From Protula sp. h YS-2021 (lineage: Eukaryota > Annelida > Polychaeta > Sabellida > Serpulidae): a stretch of 64,000 bases of DNA. Position numbers and translations under genes: made by a program. The DNA is taken from assembly GCA_949752745.1 (NCBI GenBank), contig OX457029.1, positions 39,951,500 through 40,015,499 of the forward strand. Reading direction: 5' to 3'. The notes under the pieces were generated by a model. It was given only the letters and a program-made list of their open reading frames with translations. It was not told the DNA's origin and searched no databases. Of this stretch, positions 45,830 to 58,051 are shown in pieces; position 1 is the first letter of the stretch; each line of letters begins with the position of its first letter.

Positions 45830-47400
45830 CTTGCACCGCAGGAGCAGGGCAAACTACGGAGCCTCTGCGGACAACGGGGTATTAGTAACAGAGATGGGGG
45901 TCTCAGTTCTAATATTCTTTCGAAACCTGTAGCAGGATGGTTTGAGGAGGAAAGGCATAGAGTACTTCCTGTAGAGGCCATGGCCACTTTAGCGCATCCA
46001 CTGCCAAGGCTGCTTGATCCGGGCATGGGGATACGAACCTCGGTAGCTGGGTTGTCTACGCATTGGCGAATAGATCTAACGTTGGGAGGAGCCATGGGGA
46101 TTCCCGTGTCACCCAACGCAAGGATGACTGGGCTAGGCACCACTCTGTGTGGATGACTTGACCCGCCCTGGACGCTAAATCGGCCAGCACGTTTAGTTTC
46201 CCTGACAGGTGACGTGCTACGATGGAGATCTTGCATTCCCGTGCCAGAAGAAGGATTTGAGAAGTCAGGGTCGACAGTTGAGAGGATTTGTTTCCACCTT
46301 GCTTCTTCAGATACGCTACTGCTGTAGAGTTGTCCAGAAGAACTCTGACACTCTTGCCCTCGAGATTGTCCGAGAGCTTGTTCAGAGCTATCTATAAGAC
46401 TCGGAGTTCCAGCCAGTTGATATGGTATCTGGCCATTTTCCCCTCCACATCTGACCCTGACAGTGAATTCCCAACCCCTCCCTGGAAGCGTCTGTTTGGA
46501 GCTCTATATCCGGGGAACGGGGCATGAAAGGGGGCCCCTTCGTTCATGGTAATCGGGTCGCACCACCATTGGAGAAGGGAGAGTGCGGAAGGGGACACTG
46601 CCATCGTGGCTTTGGGGGACCGCCCCTTTGTTAGGGCTTGTCTTACCCGTGCTTGGAATTGTCTGTAATGTAAGCGACCTAACGGAACCGTCTTCTCGGT
46701 TTCTACTAATAGACCTAGTAATGACTCAATAGCCTGTACCCTTAACTTTCGGTTGGCAGAAATGTTCTGGATAGACCGAGAAATTTTCCTCTGCCTGTCT
46801 GTTGTGGGCAATACCCGGGCTGCAGACAAGTCCCATTGTTCCCCCAAGAAAATAATGTCTTGTTTTGGGGTCAGATTTACCACAAGACCTACCTGTATCG
46901 CCTCCTTGACCGGCTGGATTGTTTGGTGAAAGGCTATGTCCCGCTGAGTATGTGCTAGGAAGCAATCGTCTAAGTATTGGAACACTAGCATTCCCTGGAG
47001 ACATGCCCATGCTTTCAGGACCCGCATGATATTTGAAAACACGTTCGGGACTGATGAGAGGCCGAAAGGGAGTGCCAGAAACCAAAAACGTTTTTCATTT
47101 ATTTGGAAACAGGTACTTCCTGGCCGAGTGGTGTAGAGGGACATGTAGGTAGGCGTCGGATAGATCTATCGATGTGCCCAACATCCCTTCCCGTAACATT
47201 GCTTTTATAACCTGTGCCGTATCCATCTGGAAGGAGGTTATTTGTAGGGACTGATTGAGGGACGATGGATCTATCACCAGCCGCCATTCGCCAGACGTTT
47301 TGGGTGCCAAAAAGACTCTGCTGAAGAGGCCTGCTTTGTTTTCTGGCATTTCCTCTATAGCCTGTTAAGTCTTTTAGCATTTCTTTTAGGGCTAAGTCTT
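45830..47400 (-). pseudogene. DIRS reverse transcriptase/RNase H of E3
   Basis: RT blocks: FLAPKTSGEWRLVIDPSSLN, GTSIDLSDAYLHVPLHHSA (motif A Asp), WFLALPFGLSSVPNVFSNIM, MLVFQYLDDCFLAH (YxDD) and LTPKQDIIFLGEQWDLS. RNase H: ELQTDAS (catalytic Asp), YHINWLELRVL, VRVLLDNSTAVAYLKKQGG and HLSGKLNVLADLASRAG. Defects: an extra base at 47,105-47,106; a pair of frame changes at about 46,515 and 46,440 around the TDAS motif; and in-frame TAG at 46,392-46,394 and 46,056-46,058 (E2 has Met at the latter). Most catalytic residues remain, so it decayed fairly recently compared with E4. Confidence 0.92.
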
Positions 47401-47410
47401 TTTTTGTTCC

Positions 47411-49646
47411 CTACCGATAAGCAGTGGCAAGGTTACCTGGAGCTTGAGGCGTTAAGGGAATGGTTGGCTTGAGTCCCCTCGGGCCCTTCTTGAAGGGGAG
47501 GGGGTAGCCGTTCCTGAGCCAGCGGACTAATCTCCGGGAAGCCCCTAACTCTGCCCTAGCTTGCCAGAACTCGCCTAGCCTTCCGACTACGGGCAAGGAT
47601 GTGTTGCAGGACAGTAGCTCTTTTAGATCGTTTAAGCCAGAAAAAGTATCGCCAAGAGACGAGTCCCTCGTCTCTGAGCGGTAGTTTGGTTGGCTGCTAC
47701 TTGTGCTGCTGGGTATGCTGCCCCTCCGGTTTGTTGTCACCAGACTGCTTGGGCCTCTTCGGCGGCGGAGACTGCACCTGGGAACTTGGCCGGGAGTGAT
47801 TCTTAGAGGATTACCGTTGCTTCTTGCGCTCTTTACGGAACGAGGCACGCGACATCCTTGACATAAGAGCGAAGTCCTACGACAACGATCTACTCTCCTG
47901 GTTTACTCTCTCCACTTCTGCTGGGGGGGGGAACAGTTTTTTCTCACCCAGGATGTGGGTGTGTCTTAAGTCCGTTGACGTTTGACCAGCAGTGCTGGAG
48001 GGAGGCGTCTCGTCTTAAGAATACCATTGACATCATCAGGAAGGTAGATTTCAACGACGTCACGGGTGGCCAGAGACAGGCTTAGAGGACACTGGGTCAC
48101 TGAGTCGCAGGTTTTCCCACCTTTCCCGTAGTACTTTCAGAGTGTGATCCTGAAAGGACATAAAGTTTAAAACTTGATGGGACGAAAACTCAATGTTCCT
48201 GGCGTCCTTTTCTACTAATGGAATGTCTGAATCCGCACGAACTGATGACATCCACACTGTTCTCTTGGTTGGCTGATCGACTGCCTCCATCGGGATCTGA
48301 TCGTCCGAGGTACGGTATGGGCCTGGACACACGGAGCAGTGCTTTGAGGCATGAAATTGCGATAATGTGCGGCCCTCAGTGGCATCCATCTTTTAAAACT
48401 CGTTTGACCGTACGGTCGCTGCGTTCGTGATGCTCTCGCTTGTGGATAGGGCAATGAATTGTGGGGCACCGACGTCTGGGATGTCATCCGAATGGGGGGG
48501 TCATCCATTTCCAGACATGGGGTGCCACAGGTAACATTAGCGAGGCGGGCTATTTCCTATATGGCATCTCTAAATGGGACGTCTTCTAGAGCTATGGACG
48601 ATGACGTCACGGAGGGTGTTTCCTGTTCCCCCGGAGATGAGAGGTCGGGAGCAGATGGGGTCCTGATCGGGCGATTGCCTGGTGCTGCTGGGTCGTGCCA
48701 TAGGCGCTGACCACGACCTGGGGAACGTACAGAGTCCATCCGCCGGTGCTGAGGGCTCTTGAGGCACTTCCTCTTCGGACTCTTCCTCTTCCAGCTGTTT
48801 CTCGCCTTGCTGCAGAGCGTTTGTGGGATGTTGGGTGAGTAATTCCCCCGAGGCTGTGTAGATCTCTCTCTCTCCCTATCAGAGGATATAGACGTTATGG
48901 GGGAGGTGTGAGCTTGAAGTAGGTCGTCATCCTCTTCTCCAACCAAATCAGAAACCTGCCCCCACGGTGGAAGGCCTGAAGTATCCTCCTCACTAAGGTT
49001 TTCCGTCTCACGGTCCAATACGAGAATCTGGGGCCGACGGTGCAAGCTTTCTGCTGGAGGTCAAGTTTGCCTCTTGCTCTTTAATTGAGCTTTGCAAGTC
49101 CTGGATCTGGCGTTGAAGTTGTGTCTGTAAGGCCAGTATCGCCGACAAATTCACTGAGTCACCCGTGGGGGAGGGGGGCGGCAAAATTGGCGGATCCTAC
49201 TGGGGGAACAGATCCTTTGGCGCTGGTATGCCCAGTTGACCCGGGAAAGACGTGAAGGAAGATCCCGTAGCGGTATGTACAACAGTTACTTGCCCTTCCG
49301 CGGGGCAAAGCTTTTTCTACGATCCTGATCCTTCCTTCTCTGAGTCCGGTCAGTCAGCGGACCAGGCGTTACGTAACGCCGTGCGCTCGTCGCCCCCTAC
49401 TATGTCCAGTTCAGCTACTGTCTCTGAGAAGGCTCTCGATAGCTTTAGCTTTTTGCGTTTGCGTTTAGTGCCGGCTGTATCTGACTCTTCCCCGCTATCC
49501 AAACGGATGGGCATTGACACTTGCTGTAGAATCACTGAACTCGGCTTTTCCAATGTGCTAGAGGTGTAGTCCGGTGCAATGAAAAAGGAAGGGGCTTTGC
49601 GTCTGCTCCTTCTAGGTCGTTCTTTGCCTGTTCCTGTAAATTGCAT
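47411..49646 (-). pseudogene. DIRS gag-like ORF of E3 and RT N-terminal extension, fragmented
   Basis: N-terminal: QQVSMPIRLDSGEESDTAG, a basic KRKRKKLK stretch and SRAFSETVAELDI (49,350-49,646). Middle: SITSISSDRERERSTQPRG-like, LEDVPFRDAI, then EIARL (48,557-49,045). C-terminal: DATEGRTLSQFHASKHCSVC, VRADSDIPLVEKDARNIEFS (48,060-48,389). The frame at 47,411-47,848 contains LGEFWQARAELGASRRLVRW and RNGYPLPF, which is the usual start of DIRS RT. Several frameshifts. The first block is clearly shared with E2. Structural role inferred from position. Confidence 0.75.
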
Positions 49647-49649
49647 GCC

Positions 49650-51000
49650 ACACTCTGTTGGTTAACTATTCACACTCAGGCCAAGTATTCGCCTCCACAC
49701 ACAGCGCCAGGCCTCGATCTCTTCTGCAGCGATCGCACACTGAATGAGGATTGAACAAGGTGGGCGGGTGTGAACACGGCAATTCCTTCGTGTTTGACCG
49801 TAGGGTGGCCTCTTTCATGTCTGAAAAGCAAGCAGAAAGAAGAGACCATAAGAGACTGCATGAGTGAATACAAGGCAACAGCTAAAAGCAACGCTTAGGC
49901 TATCGCTCTCAGAGATATGCAGTGTTTTAAATTGAATTACATCATCTAAAATAATCGCAATGTTGATGATTAAGATGAACAAAGGCGAAAAACTTATTTC
50001 TAGAACATGTACCCCTATGGGACCATGTTCCCACAGGTCCCACAATCCCATGCTCCCACATGAGACCATGTTCCCATATGTGCCCTAATGGGACCGTGAA
50101 CCCATAGTCCCATGGTACCATACGGACCCATGTTTCCATGAGACCCATAGTCCCATGTTCCCATGCGTCCCATGGGGACAAGATCCCATGCGGAGGCATG
50201 AGATGTCAGGTAAGCCCGTAATAACCAGTCTCAGAATACGTGGGATTATGGTCCCTGTGGTCACGTGGGCCGTTGCGATGGTCCCCAAAATGGCCTACGA
50301 TGGTACTATGCCCGTTTTGAGACCCATAACTGGCGTGTGGTCCCAAGGGTGCTACAAGCTCGAAAAACGTCTCAAAACAGCTTTTTTCGCCCAAACAAAA
50401 TTCTATCTTGCAGAGCTTGCAGATACAAGATAGGAAAGTCCTGTTTCGATTGCAAGCTTTAGCAAAAACCGGCCATTCCTGCTATGGCACGGTAAGCTGT
50501 AAAAGCTTAGAGTCTGAGCAGGCAATGCGGACTGCAAAGACTCGAAACAACTCGTGAAAGTGTGTGCTCGAACCAGTGCGTGTAAATACTCGATCTTACA
50601 GCTTCTGGTGGAGAAAAAGAGGCACACTTCTCGGGACTATCAGCATGTCACCGCTTACGTGCAAACTCAAATTCTGCCAGACTGAAGTTACAAGTGCTGC
50701 ATTTACCTAGAAACTGAACCAAACTTATCCAGCTTTCCAAGAATGATAAAGTAGTCCCTTATTAGTTAAATAAACTAAATAAAAAGCAAATCCGCACCTT
50801 TCCACTAGTTCCCCAACGAAACTTTCGTGGAGCACACAGAATGGCGTGTGTTTTCAAACAAACACTTAAAGGGAATGCCCATTGTCAGTCATGACGAAAT
50901 ACCAGAGGATTCCCTCATTTTGATTGGTTGATGGATGGATGGCGGGGTAGGCTATGCTTCAGACACAAAATGGTTTGTTTTTATTCTGCGTGAAAGGTTA
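49650..51000 (-). other. 5' leader of E3
   Basis: Non-coding sequence between the gag start and the 5' terminal repeat. Contains the CCCATG-type minisatellite. Its length is long for a DIRS leader, so part may be inserted or flanking DNA. Confidence 0.45.
50005..50200. repeat. Minisatellite of ~10-12 bp CCCATGTTCC-type units
   Basis: Variants of CCATGTTCCCA, AGTCCCATG and GGTCCCACA recur through the interval on the plus strand. The minus strand reads as WEHG-type repeats, which is a translation artefact of the repeat. Confidence 0.85.
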
Positions 51001-51080
51001 AAACCGAAAGGGAACCCATCTAAAAGTGGAGAACGCGAATTGCGCTTTTACTCGTAAAAGCACGTTTTACGAAATAAAAC
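51001..51080 (-). repeat. 5' terminal inverted repeat of DIRS E3
   Basis: On the minus strand it begins GTTTTATTTCGTAAAACGTG and continues through CTTTTACGAGTAAAAGCG and TTCGCGTTCTCCACTTTT. The same sequence, with few differences, forms the outer 3' end of E2 in inverse orientation (38,985-39,062). Homology to other copies stops at 51,080, which defines the element end. Confidence 0.8.
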
Positions 51081-52091
51081 GTTAGTTAAAAGTGCATGGC
51101 TGACGCAGTATCCCGTAGCTGCCATCTGCGATAAAAAGAGGTATAATCGTAAAATACCACAGGATGTGACAAGCAGAAAGATTTCAGATTCTTTAAAAAC
51201 ATGCCCACTGACCTCTGACAGCACATAATGGCTGAAGCCATTGTTTCCCCCACCAAACCACACACCCCCTCCCTCCATCCCACCCCCAATTTTACTTTTA
51301 TAAATCGAAATCTGTGCCGAAAAAGCCAGGGTTGGGGAAAATATTTCCGATTTGGTCGGTGTTTTCACTCAGTTCGAGAGGACCAGGAATTATTATTTTT
51401 CTGTACAATACAGCTGTATATATATATATATACTTTACAATGATATGTGTTTTCACTGCTGTAAATATAAATTTGCCTTGCTATGGTGGCATTTTGTGTC
51501 TGGAACTGAGTTTCAGGGTTTCTCAAAAAAAGAAAAAAGAAAAAAAAAAAGCCCGCCTGATCGCATTTGCTGTGTTTTTCCTCCAAACGGTGGTTAAACA
51601 ACCGATGACTTTATAGAATCGTCAATGCATTATTCTTCAAACATTTTTTGTATCTGTATATTTGACGAACAAAAAATGACTTTTTTTTACACACTAACAT
51701 AAATTCTTTTTGACTTGTGTCGCCATGAAATAGAATAGCACCAAAATTTGGCCGCTGTCATGGTAAAATTAATCCCTAAATCAAGGGGCTGAAAGTGTTT
51801 GCATTTAAGTTCACCTCAATAAAATATTGTGATAAAACGAGAATGTAAATAGTTGTCACCAAGTGCTAAAAAAATTAAGTGTAAAATTATCCTACTTCCT
51901 AATTCTTAGAATCGGGGCAACTCGTATCAAGAGGTACAAGTCTTTAGGTAACTGAACTTCGTAGTGCAGCGTACAGATTGAACCTTTCGTCCTTTGCGTG
52001 GCATGTAACACAATGCCATTCCAGAACAGTTTTGGCCGTTGGCCTTTCAATTATCTTCAATGATGTTCAGTGTTGGTTCACTAAAAAGTAG
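51081..52091. other. AT-rich spacer with simple sequence
   Basis: Contains a (TA)n tract at 51,418-51,432 and an A-rich G-interrupted run at 51,524-51,551. Open frames read through these. No gene was recognised. Confidence 0.55.
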
Positions 52092-52771
52092 TTTCCATTT
52101 TACATAAAAAAGGTTATTCACATTAGGGTGCAGAAAGTAAGGCAACGAATTTTATTACAGTGCTTAGAAAACTTCATGTATATTTAGACCATATCAAAAG
52201 ATGAATGTCTCAGAGGCTTCATAAAACGTTTATGCACAGAATAACAACGATGTCTGTGGACATTGAGCCCGGTCGTGAAAGCGAAGACATTACAGAGGAG
52301 AAAGAAGAAAGCTACAAATTTTTACAAAATACAGGTTGGGTAGAAAACCTTGGTAAAATTATTATCGAAATTAAAAGCAATAGGATAAGATGGAGGGACG
52401 AGCAGCATTGATTTTGCTTTATTGTTTTTTGTTTTTTTTTTCTTTTTGTTTTGTTTTTTAGCCCAGAAACAATTTGTCTTGCGCATGGCTGTAACTGACC
52501 ACTTCTTGCATCTTAAGCGAAAGTGCTTACCCTTACCCTTAACTCACTCTCCAACTTAGGCCTTTTGATGGAGCTTCTAGCAAAAGTGATTTTTCTGAAA
52601 CTTGGTCGTGTTTAGCAATATTTTGGCCAGTTTAGGCAAATTGCCAAATAAAATATACACCCGGTGGAGGAAGTTTGAGAAGACATCCTTGCAAATGTGA
52701 AAGAGATCGGACAAGATGTATAGGAAGGATAACAATTTAATAAATTTGATTTTTTTGCCAGTATTTTGGCC

Positions 52772-52772
<1 letters not shown>

Positions 52773-52846
<74 letters not shown>

Positions 52847-52847
52847 C
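52773..52847 (+). repeat. (AAT)n microsatellite, copy B
   Basis: About 25 uninterrupted AAT units, orthologous to 1,104-1,212. Confidence 0.97.
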
Positions 52848-54873
52848 CTCGCCAAACCCTTAAAACCTTGCACATTGCGCCCCAAGATTATGCTCATCTG
52901 GGAGGTAGCTTTAGTCTAATGCAAGTATTGCGCTTCTTCTTTGCGAGTACTAAAGGAAATGAAACTAATCGTATTAGTTTTGACAGGAATTCATCCTGAG
53001 ATGGTTCGTAACCGAAAGCGTTTTTGTACCCCTCCATTCTTCTGATGGATATTTTTTTCTCTTTAAATAGATCTGATTTATCTGAATCTACTAGCAGACT
53101 CAGCTGGACAATTTGCCGAGCAGCTTTGTTGTGCTACTTTTCCCCGGTCTAATTCAACCAGTCGTCCAGGGACTGTAACAGAAGCGTGAACGTGCAGTCC
53201 CCGTCCTACTACTTCGTTGAGTGCATTGCTTAATACCCAGTGGCAAAAAAGCAATAGCCCCGTCCATTTTAGCCAAAGCTGCAGCAGCCTGCCTTCTAAG
53301 TGCAATGAATTTCATTCTGCATTTTTCCTTACATCTCACATCACAGGTTACATGTTACACCAGAGCCTGGAAGTTCTTGCGCAGCGGGCTGGTCCTCGCC
53401 AGAAGGCCTAATTGCCACCTATTTGGTCGGGTTCAGATGTGCCTCATTTGAAACAGTTGATATTAGGGCACTATCTTTTTGCAGATTTTTTTTTGTCCGA
53501 TGAGTCTTTTGTCCCACATGCCAAACAATCTACCAGTTCAGTAACATTTGAGGCATTCGAACACATGGTTCTGTTCATGCACCATGAGCAGTCACACCGG
53601 CTAAATGAGAGTTAAATGAGAAACGCGAAGTTGATGGCGTTGTCGGACCGCGGCCATGTCTGCGAGGGACTGCACGACTCACATATATGTCTCCGAACAT
53701 ATATGTGGCCAAACGTATATCTGGCTGAAGGCCGAACATACATCGGGCTGAAATCAACTTCTTTTCCTAAGCGTCTCTGGGTTGGAATTTCACTGGCCGT
53801 TTTCAGTATTGCTGTCTGTTCCGTGCATGTCGCATTAGTTACCAATGAGAATTTCCACCACTTGTTCCTTTAGCAGGTGCGCTCCAACTGGAACTGATAA
53901 TTTTATGTATTAAAATCCGAGGGTTCAGCAACTTTTTTCTCGCCTACTGTTGGAAAATACACCTAAAACGTGACTTCGTTTTTGCTGTAACATAATGGAC
54001 AGCCCAACGTGAATAGTGAGACAACGGTGCCATCGTATCTTTAGAATGTGCTCTTCTTCACATATCCACACACGACCTCTTCCGAGGCCTATACAACAAC
54101 GCACTTGTCTGGGAAAGCGTTTTCCGAAGTTTCGTATAAATATATAAACCACATCCCAACGTTCATCCAATCTCAGATCACGACGCATGCCCAGCCTCTA
54201 TCCAAATTTCAGTGGGAATTTGAGGTAGAAGGCCGTCCTGGAAGACATTTTCATCTTGTTTTTAAGCCAGGGGTTTCTCAGTAAAAATGTAAACTTGAAA
54301 AAAAAAAACATGCAAAAAAATGATCCTTTCATGAAACAGACGTCTATGCCTAGAAAAATGTCAGCTCTCGACAATTTGCCTGAAGTTCGACAATTTGCAA
54401 ATGTGACAAAATACGGATATGCCGATGCATATCTTTTTTTTTATAAAAGATAACCCCTTCCAGGTAAAGGCGGGAAATAAAAAGGATCGTTCATAAATGC
54501 CCTGTGCTGCAGCGAGTTAATCCAATGATGCTCACATGTCAGCGGATGTGTTTAAAAGATGGGTCATATTCAGCAAAGCACTGAAGCGACTGAACAAAAA
54601 TTCATACCCACACACCCCACCGCCCTGTCAAAAATATACAGGTATCCAATTCTATGAACACACTTTTCAAGTTAGATGAATTTTCGCCAGGTGAGTTTTC
54701 GCAAGGAAAATTGCCACAAGTCGTATTGTCACGAGTCTAATTCTCGCCAGGCGTATCATCGTTGATTCCCGTCACAGCCCATCAGTCTCTTCGCTATGTC
54801 TGTTCGGTCCAGGTAGACTTACATATAAGCATGATCATACATATTATGCAGATTTGAATACATAGCAGAATTC
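52848..54873. other. Non-coding part of duplicated segment B
   Basis: Matches 1,213-1,822 and 5,528-6,960 of copy A. Contains the ATATATGTGGCCAAACG / ATCTGGCTGAAGGCCG cluster at 53,696-53,745. Short frames are not preserved between copies. No gene recognised. Confidence 0.55.
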
Positions 54874-54875
54874 TA

Positions 54876-55758
54876 TGGAATGCCGTTTTCGCATTTATTA
54901 ATGAATTATTGATATCAAGAATTAATTTTTGATATCAAAAATTGAGTTTTTGATATCAAGAATTAATTTTTGATCTCAATAAATCCATATTTTGATATCA
55001 AGAATTCATTTTTGCTATCTTTAATTGTATTTGTGATATCTCTAAATGTATTCTTGATCTCAAAAAATAATTTTTGATATCAGTAAATATTTAGAGATAT
55101 CAAGAAATATTTATTGATATCAAAAATGATTTAATGATATCTAAAATTGATTTTTTGAGATCTAAATTGAATTCTTGAGAGCAAAAATGAAATATTTGAG
55201 AGCAAAATATCAAGTTTGAGCTCAATAATTCATTTTCCTTTTATTGATATCAAGAATTTATTTCAGATAGCATTATTTCAGAATGGAACCATTTTAATTT
55301 TTATTTTGAAATCTGCAACTGATTTTTGGATCTCAAAAATTGATTTTTGATATCAAAATATCAATCTATCTTTTTAAGTAAAAAATTCAGAACCACACAT
55401 CTGTAAATTAATGATGACTGGCCCTTGTATGCAGAATCTTTGTTTAATGTTTTTACTGTACAAAAAGGAAGCAATTCTTGAGGTCAAAAACTGTGTTGTT
55501 ATTATTGATCTCAATAATTCAAGTTTTCATTCCAAAATTTAATTGACGATTCGTTAAATTTTATATAAATGTGTATTAACTTAAAGATTTTTTAAGTTTG
55601 TAAATTTTATTTTTATGATCTCAAAAATAAATTTTTGCCATCTGAAATTCAATTATTAATAGTAAAATATAATTTATTGAGATCTGCATGGATTTCTTGA
55701 TATCTTCAATTATATTTTGATATCAAAAATAAGCATTAAATGTTACAACGGCATTCCA
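54876..55758. mobile_element. Complete 883 bp non-autonomous transposon with TA target duplication
   Basis: The left end is TGGAATGCCGTTTTCGCATT. The right end, read inversely, is TGGAATGCCGTTGTAACATT. Both are flanked by TA (54,874-54,875 and 55,759-55,760). The first 13 terminal bases are identical inverted repeats, and similarity continues beyond. The interior is almost entirely GATATC/GATCTC-centred palindromes with poly-A/T arms, with no ORF. A second copy end lies at 1-216. Absent from the orthologous site in copy A, although the flank there differs by about 100 bases. Confidence 0.85.
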
Positions 55759-55861
55759 TAAGAAAGTCCAGTCAGGAAGTTTGATTTGTTAATATATGCA
55801 ATGTCACACTGAAACACTTGCCTGAGAGCCAGGAAATAGTTAAGAGCAGAGAAAGAGAAAG

Positions 55862-55962
<101 letters not shown>

Positions 55963-56075
55963 AGGAGGGGGTGGGAAAGAGGACAAAAAGAACCTGGAGG
56001 GGAAGGGTTAGGGGCTAGGGGAAAAGAAAGTATTCATTTACGTACATCGTGTCAGAAGGTGTCCAATTTTCAAGT

Positions 56076-57197
56076 TATCGCTGAACTCCAATTTAGCTTG
56101 TTTACCTGCAATATCTCCAAAATTCCGTATTTCAGTTAAGTGTCTGCAATCAGATATAGAGTTAGCATATACATCTATAATTCTGGGCAGTTGCTATATT
56201 TTTAAACTTTTGATCAATGACAATAAATAGGAAGTAAACTAAAAAAAGTTGAAAACAGTACCCAAATTTCGGGATGGCCTTCTTGGCAGCCATTGTTACA
56301 TGTAAAAGGAAACATGCAAGTTTGTCTGCTATTAAGTTTAAGTGTTTTTTCATCACCGCTTTGATATTCAGCGAGGTTCTATTGTATTCAAGTGTTCAGA
56401 ATTCAAAAGCCTTACACTTTTCACTTCACTTTATGCGAGATTTTTAGAACCCCGTTGAGGTGGGTGGGGGAGGGGTCGTTCAGTTCCGTACAAAATTATT
56501 ACCATGCATCCAAACAAGCATCTTTGTAACCTCCTTCCCTTCCTCCACAAGCGTGGAGTGGAAATTTAGTAAAAACACACCCCTTTCGCCAAATTATATG
56601 ACTATGACTTCAAGCGCATCAGGAATGCCTGCTGTTCCAGATATTGACAAGTGTGTGTACAAAATTTTGGGGGATTATGTCATTGTGTGCGGAGGACCCC
56701 AAAATTGCCTGCTTTCTGGTTCATATTCTACCAAGCGCCCTTTCCCAGTTGGGTGTGGGTGGGATGTTGGTCAATAAGAGGGCATCAAAACTTTCGTTCT
56801 TTCTGTCAGACTGACGCTAGGCACAGGTCCGGCGTCAAGACACGGGCGCAGAACACGCAGGTTCTTGAACAGTACCATAAGTCCCGCCCCCTTTTGCTCG
56901 GCAGTTGACCAAATCCTCTCGAAGCGCTGGAGAATCAATCAAGTATACCGTATAGGTGTTGTCTATCCGCAGCGACTGTGACATACCAGTCTCTTTGTGG
57001 TAAAACATACGAATGTACTGACGCCCCGTTAAAAATTCCATCCTTACAGGACGTCACGCTTAAAGTGAAGAGGAATAATTCACGAGGCTTGATTAATTGG
57101 GGTAACTGAAATATTTCTGACAGAGTTGTCAAGTTTCATAGTATTAATTTTGTTTCCACACCATGAGCAGTACTTTGTTCTGATGCGGAACAATTTT
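56076..57197. other. Non-coding part of duplicated segment B
   Basis: Matches about 7,110-8,253 of copy A. No frame is conserved between the copies and no gene was recognised. Confidence 0.55.
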
Positions 57198-57496
57198 GTC
57201 TTTTTTTTTCGTAAAAAATGAGCTTTTACAGGTAAAAGCCTTATTCGCATCCTTCACTTTTAGATGGGTTTCACTTCCTGTTTGTTCCTTTCACGTAGTG
57301 TAGCAGCTCTCGAACAGTATCATCCCGCCATTTCCTCAAGAGTCATTCCAGAGTGGGAAAATACATTATATTGCGTTACTGTGTGAGGTGCATACTCACT
57401 CGGGCTTGTTGAGGGATGGTGGGAGGGAAAATAAGCTAAAAGTGGACAACGGGAATTAGGCATTTACTCGTATAAACCCGTTTTGTGAAATAAAAT
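57198..57496. repeat. DIRS 3' terminal foldback, E1-B
   Basis: Arms at about 57,200-57,275 (GAGCTTTTACAGGTAAAAGC...CTTCACTTTTAGATGGGTTT) and 57,430-57,496 (GCTAAAAGTGGACAACGGGA...CCCGTTTTGTGAAATAAAA) are imperfect inverted repeats. They are orthologous to 8,254-8,572 and homologous to 38,985-39,309. Confidence 0.7.
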
Positions 57497-57924
57497 GAGA
57501 GTTATACTTTGTAAAAGCTTCGAATTCGCTTATCTCTACTGTCAGATGGGACTGAAGTCCGGAGCATGGTGCCTCAGAATGCAGTTCTGAATTGCGCGAA
57601 AAGATCGCGAGTTACACTATACACATAACAACCCGTTAACAAAGTAACGGATGGGCGACTATTATTTCTAACTGAAAAGACGTCAAGCTCAGTTCCACTT
57701 TTAATGATCAAACTGGCAGTGGGTAAGGGCCGCGTTGGACATTCCCGAACCGAACCCAATGTACAATTATTTATAAAAGAATAAAGAATTATTTTAAAGA
57801 AAAAGAATTATTTATGAAAGTATAATCCCAAATATCACTCCCCCAAGAACGAAAAAAGGAGAGGAAAAGGACATAAATAGATCCGACACAACAATCTCCG
57901 CCCAAAAAAGAAAGTAGAGCAGAA

Positions 57925-58035
57925 TTTAGATAATTCTCTAAAATGTATCTGTAATGTGTCCCAGTTGGATATTCTTATTTCATGCTGCTTGATCCACGCC
58001 GAATTCTTTTATTTACTATTATCTAAAAGATTTCT
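57925..58035 (+). pseudogene. Inverted C-terminal recombinase fragment (E1-B)
   Basis: The plus strand reads NSLKCICNVSQLDILISCCL, corresponding to NSLKCIRTVSLSDILKSGCL of copy A and to NSLRAL..VSLVDILKTGC of E3. More degenerate than in copy A. The shared orientation shows the inversion predates the A/B duplication. Confidence 0.72.
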
Positions 58036-58051
58036 GATGTATATGGTGAAC

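Larger units (their letters stand above)
44430..51080 (-). mobile_element. DIRS-like retrotransposon E3, best preserved copy
   Basis: Minus strand: 5' terminal repeat (51,080-51,001), leader with a minisatellite, gag-like ORF (49,646 to about 47,850), RT/RNase H (47,848-45,830) and tyrosine recombinase (45,829-44,723). The RT has SIDLSDAYLHV and YLDD, and the recombinase keeps its Arg, HxxR and Tyr. This is diagnostic of the DIRS superfamily: a reverse-transcribing element that integrates with a tyrosine recombinase and not a DDE integrase. The 3' terminal foldback seen in E1 and E2 was not found. All ORFs carry stops or frameshifts. Confidence 0.92.

Noticed and set aside
49942..50199. ORF with WEHG-type protein repeats
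   Set aside because: Product of a 10-12 bp minisatellite in the E3 leader; other frames are equally open and there is no supporting context.
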